Shown here: in pieces, positions 52,182 through 61,438 of the stretch
Layout of the letters: every line of letters begins with the position of its first letter
Position numbering within the stretch: the stretch's first letter is position 1
Assembly: GCA_023390395.1 (NCBI GenBank)
Contig: JAEWCY010000018.1
Location: forward strand, 1-64,000
Origin: Pseudomonadota bacterium
GTDB taxonomy: Bacteria > Desulfobacterota > Desulfovibrionia > Desulfovibrionales > Desulfovibrionaceae
Length of the DNA stretch: 64,000 nucleotides
Reading direction: 5' to 3'
Notes under the pieces: generated by a model
What the model was told of the DNA's origin: nothing
What the model saw: only the letters and a program-made list of their open reading frames with translations
The model's database searches: none
Position numbers and translations under genes: made by a program

Positions 52182-53582
52182 ATGACGGACATCAACCAGG
52201 AAATGCAGGTCATCAATATCGGCCTGGAGGGCTTTTACAACGAGCTTCGGGAGCAGGGCGTCAGCGGCGTCCAGGTGGACTGGCGTCCCCCGGCCGGCGG
52301 CGATCCCGGCCTCATCGACAAGCTCGCCCGGCTGCAATGCCCCGAGGTCGAGGAGGCCAACGCCAGGACCGTGGCCCGCCTGAAGGACAGCCGGCCGCTG
52401 TGGATCGACGTCCAACCGGCCATCGAAGCCATCCCCGGCATGGAAGGGAACTTCCTGCTCCATTCCGGCCCGCCCATCGATTTCGGCGACATGTGCGACC
52501 CCCAGCAGCGCGCCGTGGAAGCGGCGGCCGTCTTCGAGGGCTGGGCGACCGACCGGGCCGGACTGGAGGCGAAGCTGCGCTCCGGCGACATCAGGCTGCG
52601 GCCCAACTACGCCTTCGGCAGCGTCGGGGCCATGTGCGGCGTCATCTCGCCGTCCATGCAGGTGATCGTCACCGAGAACGCCACCTACGGCAACCGTTCC
52701 TGGTCCACCTTCAACGAGGGCAAGGGCAACGTCATCTGGATGGGAACCTACGACGCGGGCACCATCGAGCGGCTGCGCTGGATGCGCGAGGTCCTCGGGC
52801 CGAGCCTTCGCGCCGCGCTGCGCGTGCGGGGCGAGGGACTCGACATCTTCAAGATCATCGCCGAGGGCACGCTCATGGGCGACGAGGTGCATGCCCGAAG
52901 CGCCGCCTGCACCCTGCTGCTCCTGCGCCAGCTCACGCCCCTGCTCCTGGCCTCGGACGCCTCGCGCGAAACCGTGGCCCGCATCGTGGACTTCATCGGC
53001 CAGAACAACCATTCCTTCCTGAGCCTCACCCTGACCGCCTGCAAGGCCGCGGCCGACGCCGCCCACGGCATCCCCCATTCCACGGTGGTCACGGCCATGA
53101 GCCGCAACGGCGTCAATTTCGCCCTGCGCGTGGGCGGCCTGCCCGACGCCTGGTGCATCAGCCCCACCGCGCCCATGGACGAGGCCATCTACTATTCCGG
53201 CTACGGCCCCGAGGACGCCGCCGGCGACATCGGCGACAGCGCCATCGTGGAAACGGCCGGGCTTGGCGGCATGATCATCGGCGCGGCCCCCAGCATCAGC
53301 TCCTTCGTCGGCGGCTCCATGCGCCACTCCCGCCAGGCCATGGCCGTGATGCGCTCCATCTGCGCCGGGGAGAACCCGGCCTTCGCCCCGGGCGCGGTGG
53401 ACTTCACCCCGGCGCCGCTGGGCATCGACGTCCGCAAGGTCGTGCGCCTGGGCGTCACCCCCATCATCGACACCGGCGTGCTGCACAAGGCCTCGGGCGT
53501 GGGCCAGATCGGCACGGGCATCGCCCGCGCCCCCATGGCCGCCTTCCATCAGGCCCTGGCCGCCATGCCCCTCCCCCGCTGA
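52182..53582 (+). CDS. allG: Oxamate carbamoyltransferase subunit AllG (YlbE/DUF1116)
   Basis: A 466-residue DUF1116 protein, related to E. coli YlbE (AllG). It reads through the family with GLEGFYNELREQGVSGVQVD near the N-terminus, AHGIPHSTVVTAMSRNGVNF in the middle and the conserved C-terminal region. AllF, AllG and AllH together form the oxamate carbamoyltransferase, which converts oxalurate and phosphate to oxamate and carbamoyl phosphate. CGGAGCC directly precedes the ATG. It is the first gene behind a sigma-54 promoter, with carbamate kinase 42 bases downstream. Confidence 0.88.
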   Translation: MTDINQEMQVINIGLEGFYNELREQGVSGVQVDWRPPAGGDPGLIDKLARLQCPEVEEANARTVARLKDSRPLWIDVQPAIEAIPGMEGNFLLHSGPPIDFGDMCDPQQRAVEAAAVFEGWATDRAGLEAKLRSGDIRLRPNYAFGSVGAMCGVISPSMQVIVTENATYGNRSWSTFNEGKGNVIWMGTYDAGTIERLRWMREVLGPSLRAALRVRGEGLDIFKIIAEGTLMGDEVHARSAACTLLLLRQLTPLLLASDASRETVARIVDFIGQNNHSFLSLTLTACKAAADAAHGIPHSTVVTAMSRNGVNFALRVGGLPDAWCISPTAPMDEAIYYSGYGPEDAAGDIGDSAIVETAGLGGMIIGAAPSISSFVGGSMRHSRQAMAVMRSICAGENPAFAPGAVDFTPAPLGIDVRKVVRLGVTPIIDTGVLHKASGVGQIGTGIARAPMAAFHQALAAMPLPR

Positions 53583-53624
53583 AGCCGGCCGCCAGAGAAC
53601 TTTTCACAGGCAGGAGACGCGACC

Positions 53625-54569
53625 ATGACCAAACCCATCGCCGTGGTGGCCTTCGGCGGCAACGCCATCCTGGACGCCGGAGACGACGGCTCCTTCACCA
53701 CCCAGCTCGAAAAGGCCAAGGCGGCCTGCCGCCAGATGCTGGCCATCCTGCACAAGGGCTACCAGCTCATCCTGGTCCACGGGAACGGGCCGCAGGTGGG
53801 CAACCTGCTCATCCAGTTCGAAAAGGCCAGCGACATCATTCCGGTCCCTCCCCTGGACGTGGCCGTGGCCTCGTCCCAGGGCCTGCTCGGGCACATGCTC
53901 GAAATCAGCATGCGCACCGTGCTCGAGGAGGACCGCATGCAGCGCGAGGTGGCCACGGTGCTGACGCAAGTGGTGGTCAGCCCCGACGATCCCGCCTTTT
54001 CCCGCCCGACCAAGCCCATCGGCCCCTTCTACACCCGGGAGCAGGCCGAGCACTACCGCCTGACCGAGGGCTGGCACGTGACCGAGGACGCCGGCAGGGG
54101 CTGGCGGCGGGTGGTCTGCTCGCCCCAGCCGCGCAAGGTCCTGGAACTGAGCACCATCAAGTACCTGGCCGAAAACGACACCGTGGTCATCACCTGCGGC
54201 GGCGGCGGCATCCCGGTCAACTACCTGACCGACCGGGTGGTGGGCACCGACGGCGTCATCGACAAGGACGCCACGGCCGCCCTGCTCGCCTACAACATCG
54301 GCGCGGAACTCTTCATCATCCTCACCGGCGTGGCGCAGGTCTGCCTGGACTACGGCCGGCCGACCCAGCGCAGCCTGGACGAGGTGACCGTGGCCGAGGC
54401 CCGGCAGTGGCTCGAAGAGGGGCAGTTCCCGCCCGGCAGCATGGGACCCAAGATCCGAAGCGCCGTCGAATACGTGGAAAAGGGCGGCACGGAAGCCGTC
54501 ATCACCTCCCAGGACAATCTCATGGCGGCCATGCAGCGCACCGGCAAATGCACCCGGATCGTCAAATAG
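53625..54569 (+). CDS. allK: Carbamate kinase
   Basis: A 314-residue amino-acid-kinase-fold enzyme that makes ATP and carbamate (then CO2 and ammonia) from carbamoyl phosphate and ADP. It has the family motifs VVAFGGNAIL, LVHGNGPQVGNL, VVSPDDPAF and CGGGGIPV, and a normal length. AGGAG lies eight bases before the ATG. Its place between allG and allF fits the last step of oxalurate/allantoin degradation. The symbol is given from context; arcC is the general name. Confidence 0.93.
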   Translation: MTKPIAVVAFGGNAILDAGDDGSFTTQLEKAKAACRQMLAILHKGYQLILVHGNGPQVGNLLIQFEKASDIIPVPPLDVAVASSQGLLGHMLEISMRTVLEEDRMQREVATVLTQVVVSPDDPAFSRPTKPIGPFYTREQAEHYRLTEGWHVTEDAGRGWRRVVCSPQPRKVLELSTIKYLAENDTVVITCGGGGIPVNYLTDRVVGTDGVIDKDATAALLAYNIGAELFIILTGVAQVCLDYGRPTQRSLDEVTVAEARQWLEEGQFPPGSMGPKIRSAVEYVEKGGTEAVITSQDNLMAAMQRTGKCTRIVK

Positions 54570-54600
54570 GCATCCTCAAACCACCGATCGAGGCGAAGAT

Positions 54601-56115
54601 ATGCACGCGCAAGCCATCGTACGCAAGAACCAGTACCAGGACTCGGTCCGATTGATGCAGATCTCCCGCCAGGCCGGCGAACTGCCCGGCGTGGCCAAGG
54701 TCCTGGCCCTGCTCGGCACGGACAGCAACAAGAAGGTCCTGGCCGACCTCGGCCTGCTGGAGGACACGGTGGCCGCGGCCACGGCCAACGACCTGGTCAT
54801 CTGCATCGAGGCCGAAAACGAGGAGGCCTTCGCCGCCGCCCTGGCCGACGTGGACGCGCGGCTGCGCAGCCGGGCCACGGCCGAGACGGCGGCCGAGGCC
54901 AGGCCCCGGTCCCTGGAGGAGGCCGTCTCGCGCCTGCCCGGGGCCAATTTCGCCATGATCTCCCTGCCCGGGAGCATGGCCAAGCTCGACGTGGCCGAGG
55001 CCCTGGAGCGGGGGCTTCACGTCATGCTCTTTTCCGACAACATCTCCCTGGCCGACGAGGCCGAACTCAAGGCCCGGGCCGCGGAAAAGGGGCTTTTGCT
55101 CATGGGGCCGGACTGCGGCACGGCGATAGTAGGTGGCGTGGCCCTGGCCCTGGCCAACGTGGTGCGCCGGGGCGACATCGGCCTGGCCGCCGCCTCGGGC
55201 ACGGGCATCCAGGAGGTCACCTGCCTCATCGACCGCTTCGGCGGCGGCGTCTCCCACGCCATCGGCGTCGGCGGGCGCGACCTGCGCCGCGAGATCGGCG
55301 GGACCATGATGGTCCAGGCCATCCGCACCCTGGCCCAGGACCCGGCCACCAGAAAGCTCGTGGTGCTGTCCAAGCCGGGCGCGCCCGAGGTCATGGAGAA
55401 GGTCATGGCCGAGGCCCGGGCCAGCGGCCTGGAGGTCGTGGCCTGCCTGCTCGGCGGCGACGGCGCGGCGGCGGGGGAGGACGGGATCACCCGCGTCGCC
55501 ACCCTGGAAGAGGCGGCCTTCGCCGCCATGGGCCGCGAGGTCCCGGAATCCCAGTTCCCCGAAGCCCTGCGCGCCCGGGCCGCCGCCCTCTCCCCGGACC
55601 GGCGCTACCTGCGCGGCCTCTACAGCGGCGGCACCCTCTGCTACGAGACGCTTTTCCTGCTCAAGGACGCCATGGACATCCAGTCCAACGTGGCCGTGCG
55701 GCCCGCTCTCAAGCTGGCCTATCCGGTCAAGGGCACGGCCCACTGCTGCGTGGACCTCGGCGAGGACGAATTCACCCAGGGCCGGCCCCATCCCATCATC
55801 GACCTGGGGCTGCGCCTGGAGCGGTTGGCCGAGGAAATGGCCGACCCCACGGTCAAGGCCGTGCTCCTCGATGTGGTCATCGGCTACGGCGCGCACCGCA
55901 ACCCGGCGGCCGAACTGGCCGAGGCCCTCGTCGCCGCCCGACGGGGCCAGGCCGACGGCGGCCCGGTGGCGCTCGTCCACGTCTGCGGCACGCAGGCCGA
56001 TCCCCAGCAGCTCCAGACCCAGGAAGCCCTGCTGGCCGAGGCCGGGGCGTTTCTTTTCCCCACCAACGCCCAGGCGGCCAGGGCCGCCCTGGCCGTGGTC
56101 GCGGGAACCCTTTGA
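54601..56115 (+). CDS. fdrA: Oxamate carbamoyltransferase subunit AllF (FdrA)
   Basis: A 504-residue FdrA (AllF) protein. It has a succinyl-CoA-synthetase-alpha-like CoA-binding fold (LLMGPDCGTAIVGGVALALA, AASGTGIQEVTCL) and a second ligase-like half (FPTNAQAARAALAVVAG end). E. coli FdrA is a subunit of oxamate carbamoyltransferase. GAGGCG precedes the ATG, 31 bases after the kinase gene. The C-terminal gene order allG-allK-allF is unusual compared with E. coli but all subunits are present here (allH lies further on). Confidence 0.92.
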   Translation: MHAQAIVRKNQYQDSVRLMQISRQAGELPGVAKVLALLGTDSNKKVLADLGLLEDTVAAATANDLVICIEAENEEAFAAALADVDARLRSRATAETAAEARPRSLEEAVSRLPGANFAMISLPGSMAKLDVAEALERGLHVMLFSDNISLADEAELKARAAEKGLLLMGPDCGTAIVGGVALALANVVRRGDIGLAAASGTGIQEVTCLIDRFGGGVSHAIGVGGRDLRREIGGTMMVQAIRTLAQDPATRKLVVLSKPGAPEVMEKVMAEARASGLEVVACLLGGDGAAAGEDGITRVATLEEAAFAAMGREVPESQFPEALRARAAALSPDRRYLRGLYSGGTLCYETLFLLKDAMDIQSNVAVRPALKLAYPVKGTAHCCVDLGEDEFTQGRPHPIIDLGLRLERLAEEMADPTVKAVLLDVVIGYGAHRNPAAELAEALVAARRGQADGGPVALVHVCGTQADPQQLQTQEALLAEAGAFLFPTNAQAARAALAVVAGTL

Positions 56116-56149
56116 GCAAAGCCCGCCCGCGCCGGCGAGGAGGCCGTCC

Positions 56150-57580
56150 ATGACGTATCAGGAAGAGTTCACCCAGCGGTTCGGCGAGGCCGTGTCCTTC
56201 GATGCGCAGATCCTTCGCAGCTACGACCACGACCTGGGCGAGATGCCGCGTCCGCTCATGGCCATGATCCGCCACCGGCCGGACGTCGTTATCGTCGCCC
56301 GAAGCGCCGGGGACGTGGCCGACGCCCTGCGCCTGGCGGGCAAGCACGAATTGCCGGTCACGCCGCGCGCCCAGGCCTCCTCGGGTTACGGCGGCGCGAT
56401 CCCCTGCCGGGGCGGATTGGTGCTCGACCTTTGCAATTGCAACCGGGTCCTTTCCGTGGACGCCGCGAACGCCGCCGTGGACGTGGAACCCGGCGTGGTC
56501 TGGGAGGACCTGTCCCGGGCCCTGGCTCCCCATGGCCTCGACAACCGGGTCTGCCCCACCAGCGCCCCGTCGTCCACGGTGGGCGGCTGGTTCGCCATGG
56601 GCGGGGTGGGCATCGGCAGCCTGCGCCACGGGGCCATCCGCGACAACGTGCTCGAAATCGACGTGGCCGGCCTCGACGGCGCGGTGCGCACCTTTCGCGG
56701 CGAGGCCATGGAGCCCTTTTCCCAGACCTGCGGCAGCCTCGGGGTCGTCACCCGGCTGCGCCTGGCCTGCCGCAAGGCCGAAGCCCTGCTGCCCCTGGCC
56801 GCCCGGCTGCCCGACGCCCCGGCCGCCGCGCGGTTCCTGGAACTGCTCGAGGCCTGGCCGGACGTCTACTCGGCCAGCTTGCAGTCCGCCGGCTACTGCG
56901 CCATGCGCGCCGCGGCCGAGGGACATGCCCCGGCGCTTGCCTCGGGCTTCCTGGTCTCCTTCGCCACGACCGCCAAGGAGACGGCCAGGGGCGAGGCGAC
57001 GCGCCTGGCCGCCCTGTGCGGCGGCGCGCTCCTCGACGACGCCGTGGCCGAGGCGGAATGGAACGGCCGCTACTATCCCATGCGCATCCGCAAGATCGGC
57101 CCGTCGGCCCTGGTCGGGGAATACCTCATCCCCATGAAGGGCTTCCCCGCCGCCCACGCCGCCCTGGCCGCCGCCCTGAAGCGGGACGCCCTGGGCGTCG
57201 AGGCCTTCGGGGTGCGCGGCGGCGGGCTGGCCGTGCTGGTCTACATCCTCGACGACGCCCGCGCCCTGCTCTACCCGCTGCGCATGGCCAAGGCCATGCT
57301 CCCCATGCGCCTGGCCGCCCGCCATGGCGGTCGGCCCTACGCCACGGGCATGTGGTTTTCCGCCCTGGCCGGGGCGGTCTTCGGACCGGACAAGCTCGCC
57401 CGGGTCCGGCGGGCGAAAGCCGAGCGCGACGCGCGCGGCCTGCTCAACCCCGGCAAGCTCTCCGGCCCCGGCCTGCCGCTCGCGCCCTTCGTGAGCCTTT
57501 CCCGCTGCATCCTGGCGGCCACGGCCTGCCTGGGGCCGCTGGCCGCCCTTTTGCCCTTCAAACCCCGCCGCGCCTCGTAA
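56150..57580 (+). CDS. FAD-linked oxidoreductase, GlcD-like
   Basis: A 476-residue PCMH-type FAD protein. The FAD-binding region shows VIVARSAGDVADALRLA, TPRAQASSGYGGAIPCRGG and TSAPSSTVGGWFAMGGVGIG; the C-terminal cap holds the FAD-oxidase C domain. The hydrophobic C-terminus (CILAATACLGPLAALLPF) may sit at the membrane. It pairs with the following iron-sulfur protein as GlcD and GlcF do. In this operon it may oxidise ureidoglycolate or a similar hydroxy acid to supply oxalurate; that is inference. AGGAGG lies six bases before the ATG at 56150. Confidence 0.85.
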   Translation: MTYQEEFTQRFGEAVSFDAQILRSYDHDLGEMPRPLMAMIRHRPDVVIVARSAGDVADALRLAGKHELPVTPRAQASSGYGGAIPCRGGLVLDLCNCNRVLSVDAANAAVDVEPGVVWEDLSRALAPHGLDNRVCPTSAPSSTVGGWFAMGGVGIGSLRHGAIRDNVLEIDVAGLDGAVRTFRGEAMEPFSQTCGSLGVVTRLRLACRKAEALLPLAARLPDAPAAARFLELLEAWPDVYSASLQSAGYCAMRAAAEGHAPALASGFLVSFATTAKETARGEATRLAALCGGALLDDAVAEAEWNGRYYPMRIRKIGPSALVGEYLIPMKGFPAAHAALAAALKRDALGVEAFGVRGGGLAVLVYILDDARALLYPLRMAKAMLPMRLAARHGGRPYATGMWFSALAGAVFGPDKLARVRRAKAERDARGLLNPGKLSGPGLPLAPFVSLSRCILAATACLGPLAALLPFKPRRAS

Positions 57581-57598
57581 GGCCTTCGGAGCACCATC

Positions 57599-58789
57599 AT
57601 GAGCACACAGGCGTTTTCCCCGGTCGCGCCCGACCGTTTCCCGGCCAGGGAGCTGGCCGAGGCCGTGGCGAGCTGCGCGCGGTGCGGCTTCTGCAAGGTC
57701 GCCTGCCCCACCTTCCCCTTCGGCGGCGGCTTCGAGACGTTCTCCCCGCGCGCCAAGGTCTATTTTCTCAAGGACTATTTCGAGGGCCGCGACGTGCTCA
57801 CCCCGGAGTGGGTGGACCGGCTCTACCGCTGCACCACCTGCGAACGCTGCCAAACCGTCTGCCAGACGGCCATTCCCCTGGTGCCACTGTGGGAGGCGGT
57901 GCGGGCCGACGTGGTGGCCAGGGGCCTCGGGCCCATGCCCGCCCACAAGAAGCTGCGCGCCCTGGCCGAGGCCCACGGCAATCCCTACGGCGAACCGGCG
58001 GACAAGCAGTCCCAGTGGCTCCTGCCCGAGCACAAGCCTGCGGAAGCGGCCGACATCCTCGTCTTCGGCGGCTGCACCGCCTCGTACCGCATGCCGTCCA
58101 TGCTCCAGACCGGCGTGACCATCCTCACGCGCCTCGCCATCCCCTACGCCTACGCCGGGGGCCTGGAAAACTGCTGCGCCAGTCCGCTTCTGCGCACGGG
58201 CCAGCTCGACGTGGCCGGGGAGCTCATCGGCCGCAACCTGGACCTTTTCGCCCGCACCGGGGCGCGCACCATCGTCACGCCCTGCGGCGGCTGTTCCAAG
58301 ACCCTCAAGCACGACTATCCGCAGTGGGCGCGAAGGCTCGGCAAGCCCTTCGACATCACGGTGCGCCATTTCAGCGAAGTCTACGTGGACCTGCTGCGCC
58401 AGGGACGCATCCGGCCGACCGTTTCGGTGGAAAAGACCGTGACCTTCCACGATCCCTGCCACGTGGGCCGCTCCCAGGGACTTTTCGACGAGCCCCGGGA
58501 GATCCTGGCCGCCATTCCGGGGGTCAAGCTCGTGGAGATGCCCCGTTGCCGGGAATCCTCCCGGTGCTGCGGGGCCGGGGGCGGGGTCAAGGCCAACTAT
58601 CCGCAGATGGCCGCGGCCATCGCGAAGGACCGGCTGGAAGAGGCCGTGGCCACGGGCGCGGACACCCTCGTGACCATGTGCCCGTTCTGCCAGGGGAGCT
58701 TCAGCCAGGCCATCAAGGAAACGGACGCCTCCATCGGGCTTTGCGGCCTGGAGGAGCTGCTTCTGGCCTCGTTGCCGGAGGCGCGATGA
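57599..58789 (+). CDS. Iron-sulfur electron-transfer subunit, GlcF-like
   Basis: A 396-residue protein. Two 4Fe-4S motifs lie at about 22-90 (CARCGFCKVACP, CTTCERCQTVCQ), followed by two CCG domains (FGGCTASYRM and CASPLL, then TPCGGCSKTL, then RESSRCCGAGGGVK). This is the GlcF/HdrD-type electron acceptor for an FAD dehydrogenase, here the gene just upstream (18 bases away). Electrons probably go to menaquinone or a soluble carrier. It overlaps allH by four bases (ATGA). Confidence 0.9.
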   Translation: MSTQAFSPVAPDRFPARELAEAVASCARCGFCKVACPTFPFGGGFETFSPRAKVYFLKDYFEGRDVLTPEWVDRLYRCTTCERCQTVCQTAIPLVPLWEAVRADVVARGLGPMPAHKKLRALAEAHGNPYGEPADKQSQWLLPEHKPAEAADILVFGGCTASYRMPSMLQTGVTILTRLAIPYAYAGGLENCCASPLLRTGQLDVAGELIGRNLDLFARTGARTIVTPCGGCSKTLKHDYPQWARRLGKPFDITVRHFSEVYVDLLRQGRIRPTVSVEKTVTFHDPCHVGRSQGLFDEPREILAAIPGVKLVEMPRCRESSRCCGAGGGVKANYPQMAAAIAKDRLEEAVATGADTLVTMCPFCQGSFSQAIKETDASIGLCGLEELLLASLPEAR

Positions 58790-59700
58790 CCCTCGGGACC
58801 GTGGGCTGCCTGGCCGCGCCTGCCGGAGGCGCGGCGCGCCGGGGGCGCATCCGGGCCGTGTTCGCGCGCTGCGTCCACGCGGCCTGCGACGACTGCTGCC
58901 TGACGCTCGGCGACGAAAGCCTGCCCGCCCACCCCTACTCCATCCTGTGGCAGGGCTTTCCGGGCGGCTGGCGCGTGGGCGAGGCCGTCGCCGTCACGGC
59001 CGAGGGGGTCTTCGCCAGGGGCGGGCTCATGGTTGCGGCCGCCTCCCTTGCGCCCTTTTCCCCGCCGACCTCCCGCCGGCCCATGGCCGGGCCGCCGCGC
59101 ATCCGCAGGGCCCTGGCCGCCAGCGCCGCAGCCGCCCGGGCCATCCCCCGGCGCGGCGGCTTCCACGATCTTCTGCACGACTTTCCGGGGCCTGCTCCCT
59201 CGGAAGCGACCGGCCGGCTCTCCGGGGCCATAGGCGGCCTGGAGCGCCGGCTTGGCGCGCGCCTGGCCCGGGCGCTGGCCCGTGGGGACTGGGAGGATTT
59301 CGCCGGCGCGGCCCGGGACCTGGCCGGACTCGGCCAGGGACTCACCCCGGCCGGGGACGATTTCCTGGCCGGCGTGCTGGCCGCGCTTCGCTTCCACGGC
59401 GAAAGCTCGGGCGCGCCGCTTTTTCCCCGGCAGTCGCTGGCGGACCTGGCCGGGGAGCTGGCCGGGCGCACCACGCCCTTTTCCGGCTTCCTGCTGCGCT
59501 GCGCCGCCCGGGGTCTGGTGGCCGGGCCGGTCGGCGACTGGCTCGCCGCCGCGCACGGCGGCGAGGCGGCAAAAGCCGGCCGGGCCGTGGCCGCCCTGGC
59601 CGGCCTCGGCCATTCCAGCGGCCTGGACGCCCTGTCGGGCATGTGGCTCGCGGTGCGCACCGTCACCGACACGGGGGGGCCGACATGGATCGAGGACTGA
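58786..59700 (+). CDS. allH: Oxamate carbamoyltransferase subunit AllH (YlbF/DUF2877)
   Basis: A 304-residue DUF2877 protein, the family of E. coli YlbF (AllH). The signature GLGQGLTPAGDDFLAGVLAA is complete, and a cysteine-rich CVHAACDDCCLTLGD segment lies near the N-terminus. It is the third subunit of the oxamate carbamoyltransferase, separated here from allF by the dehydrogenase pair. GGAG lies five bases before the ATG. It overlaps the previous gene by four bases and the next by sixteen, so translation is coupled. Confidence 0.87.
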   Translation: MTLGTVGCLAAPAGGAARRGRIRAVFARCVHAACDDCCLTLGDESLPAHPYSILWQGFPGGWRVGEAVAVTAEGVFARGGLMVAAASLAPFSPPTSRRPMAGPPRIRRALAASAAAARAIPRRGGFHDLLHDFPGPAPSEATGRLSGAIGGLERRLGARLARALARGDWEDFAGAARDLAGLGQGLTPAGDDFLAGVLAALRFHGESSGAPLFPRQSLADLAGELAGRTTPFSGFLLRCAARGLVAGPVGDWLAAAHGGEAAKAGRAVAALAGLGHSSGLDALSGMWLAVRTVTDTGGPTWIED

Positions 59701-60653
59701 ACCTGGAGGCGCTGGCGCGGGAGCTTCGCGACTCCGAGGCCTTTGACAACAAATGCCGCATCCGGCCCATGACCGAGGCCTTCGCCGGGCTCACGGGCGC
59801 CAGCGGCATCCGCAACGGCGACGACGCCGCCGCCATCCCGGACGGCGACGGCTGGCTGCTCCTGGCCGCCGAGGGCATCGTCGCCTCCATCGTGCGCCAG
59901 AACCCCTACCTGGCCGGCAAATGCGCCGTCCTGGCCAACGTCAACGACATCTACGCCATGGGCGGCCGCCCGGTGGCCATGGTGGACGTCATCGGCACGC
60001 CGGACGGCGAGGCCGCCCGGGAGATCTGCCGGGGCATGCGCGAAAACGCCGAGCGCTACAAGGTGCCCGTGGTCGGCGGCCACCTGCTGCGCACGACCAC
60101 GGACGCCTCGGTGGCCCTGGCCATCCTGGGCCGGGCCAGGCGCTGCCTCACCAGCTTCGACGCCAGGCCCGGCGACCACCTCGTGCTGGCGACCCGCAAA
60201 AACGGCCGCTGGCTGGCCGACCTCGGCTTCTGGAACGCCACCCTGCCCGAGGACGACGGAAGCCTCCTGCCCGATCTGGAGCTGCTCCCGGCCTGCGCCG
60301 AGGCCGGGCTGGCCGCCGCCGGCAAGGACGTCAGCATGGCCGGCGTTTCCGGCACGGCCCTCATGCTGGCCGAATCGTCGGGCCTGGGCGTGACCCTCGA
60401 CCTGGACCGGCTGCGCCCGCCCGAGGGCGTGCCCCTGGCCCCGTGGCTCCTGGCGTTCATGTCCTACGGCTTCCTCCTGGCCGTTTCGCCCGAAAACCTG
60501 GCCGCCCTGACCGCGCTCTTCGCGGCCCGGGGCCTGGCCGCCGCGCCTGTCGGCGAGTTCGGCCGGGAACGCCGGGCCTCGCTTCGCCAGGGGGACCGCC
60601 GGGCCGTGCTGTGGGATTTCGAGGCGCGGCCCTTCGCCGGAGGCGGCGCATGA
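59685..60653 (+). CDS. AIR-synthase-related protein, sll0787 family
   Basis: A 322-residue PurM-like protein. The nucleotide-binding part has GDDAAAIPDGDGWLLLAAEG and NVNDIYAMGGRPVAMVDVIG, and a later VVGGHLLRTTTDASVALAI, which match the sll0787 group of AIR-synthase-like ATP-binding proteins. Relatives phosphorylate or activate small substrates; the substrate here is not known. It overlaps allH by 16 bases and the next gene by four, so it belongs to the same functional unit. Confidence 0.82.
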   Translation: MDRGLNLEALARELRDSEAFDNKCRIRPMTEAFAGLTGASGIRNGDDAAAIPDGDGWLLLAAEGIVASIVRQNPYLAGKCAVLANVNDIYAMGGRPVAMVDVIGTPDGEAAREICRGMRENAERYKVPVVGGHLLRTTTDASVALAILGRARRCLTSFDARPGDHLVLATRKNGRWLADLGFWNATLPEDDGSLLPDLELLPACAEAGLAAAGKDVSMAGVSGTALMLAESSGLGVTLDLDRLRPPEGVPLAPWLLAFMSYGFLLAVSPENLAALTALFAARGLAAAPVGEFGRERRASLRQGDRRAVLWDFEARPFAGGGA

Positions 60654-61438
60654 GCGCGCCCCGCCCGGACTGGGGCAAGGCCAGCCGCTTCTACCTGCCC
60701 AACGAGGACGCGGCCGTGCTGCGGGACGCCCTTGGCCGCCTGGGCGACCGGGCGCGCCGCCCGGTCTTCGTCGGCGGCTCTGGCATGGCCCTTCTTGAGG
60801 CGGCCGGCGCGCTGCCGGAACTGGAATCCGCCACCTTCGTGGACGTCGCCCCCTTCCAGGTCGCCTACTTCAGGCGGCTGCTCGACGCCGTGCGCGTCGC
60901 CGGCACGCCCAGGGAGCTGCGCGACTGGTTCGCCGCGGCCGTCCACCCCGAACTGCGCGCCCACTACCTGGCCCGGGGCCGGGACTACCCCTTGCCCCGC
61001 GTCTTCGACGCCCTCGAAAACATGTTCGGCATCGCCTTCTTCTTCGAAGCCGCGGCCCTGGCCCGGGCCAAGGCGGCGGCCGGACGCGCCGAGGTCGTTC
61101 AGGGCGACGTGGCCGCCCATCTCGCCGGCACGGCCGGGCACGACTGGATCGCCCTGAGCAACGTCCCCGACTACCTGGACGCCGCCGGCCTCGCCGGGCT
61201 TTTCGCCGCCTGCCGCCGTCACGAGGCCCCGGTCTACCTGCTGCTGACCAGCGCCTGCCCCGACCGGGACGCGGCGCGCCGGGCCTGGGAGCGGGCGGGA
61301 TTCGCCGCGCACCCGGACGCGGCCGCCCTTGACGCGCGAAACCGCGCCCTGGGCTCGCCGACCCTGCGCGCGCCCTGGAACCGTCCCGGAACCATACACC
61401 TTCTCGTCCCCGACGCCCCAAGGAGCGCCACGCCGTGA
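60650..61438 (+). CDS. Methyltransferase-like protein
   Basis: A 262-residue protein with a Rossmann-like glycine segment (PVFVGGSGMALLEAAG) followed by an acidic strand end (ATFVDVAPFQVAYFRRLL), and a later DWIALSNVPDYL strand, as in DUF3419/SAM-dependent methyltransferases. Sequence is diverged and SAM binding is inferred from pattern only. It overlaps both neighbours by four bases. In the operon it may modify the transported or degraded compound. Confidence 0.6.
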   Translation: MSAPRPDWGKASRFYLPNEDAAVLRDALGRLGDRARRPVFVGGSGMALLEAAGALPELESATFVDVAPFQVAYFRRLLDAVRVAGTPRELRDWFAAAVHPELRAHYLARGRDYPLPRVFDALENMFGIAFFFEAAALARAKAAAGRAEVVQGDVAAHLAGTAGHDWIALSNVPDYLDAAGLAGLFAACRRHEAPVYLLLTSACPDRDAARRAWERAGFAAHPDAAALDARNRALGSPTLRAPWNRPGTIHLLVPDAPRSATP

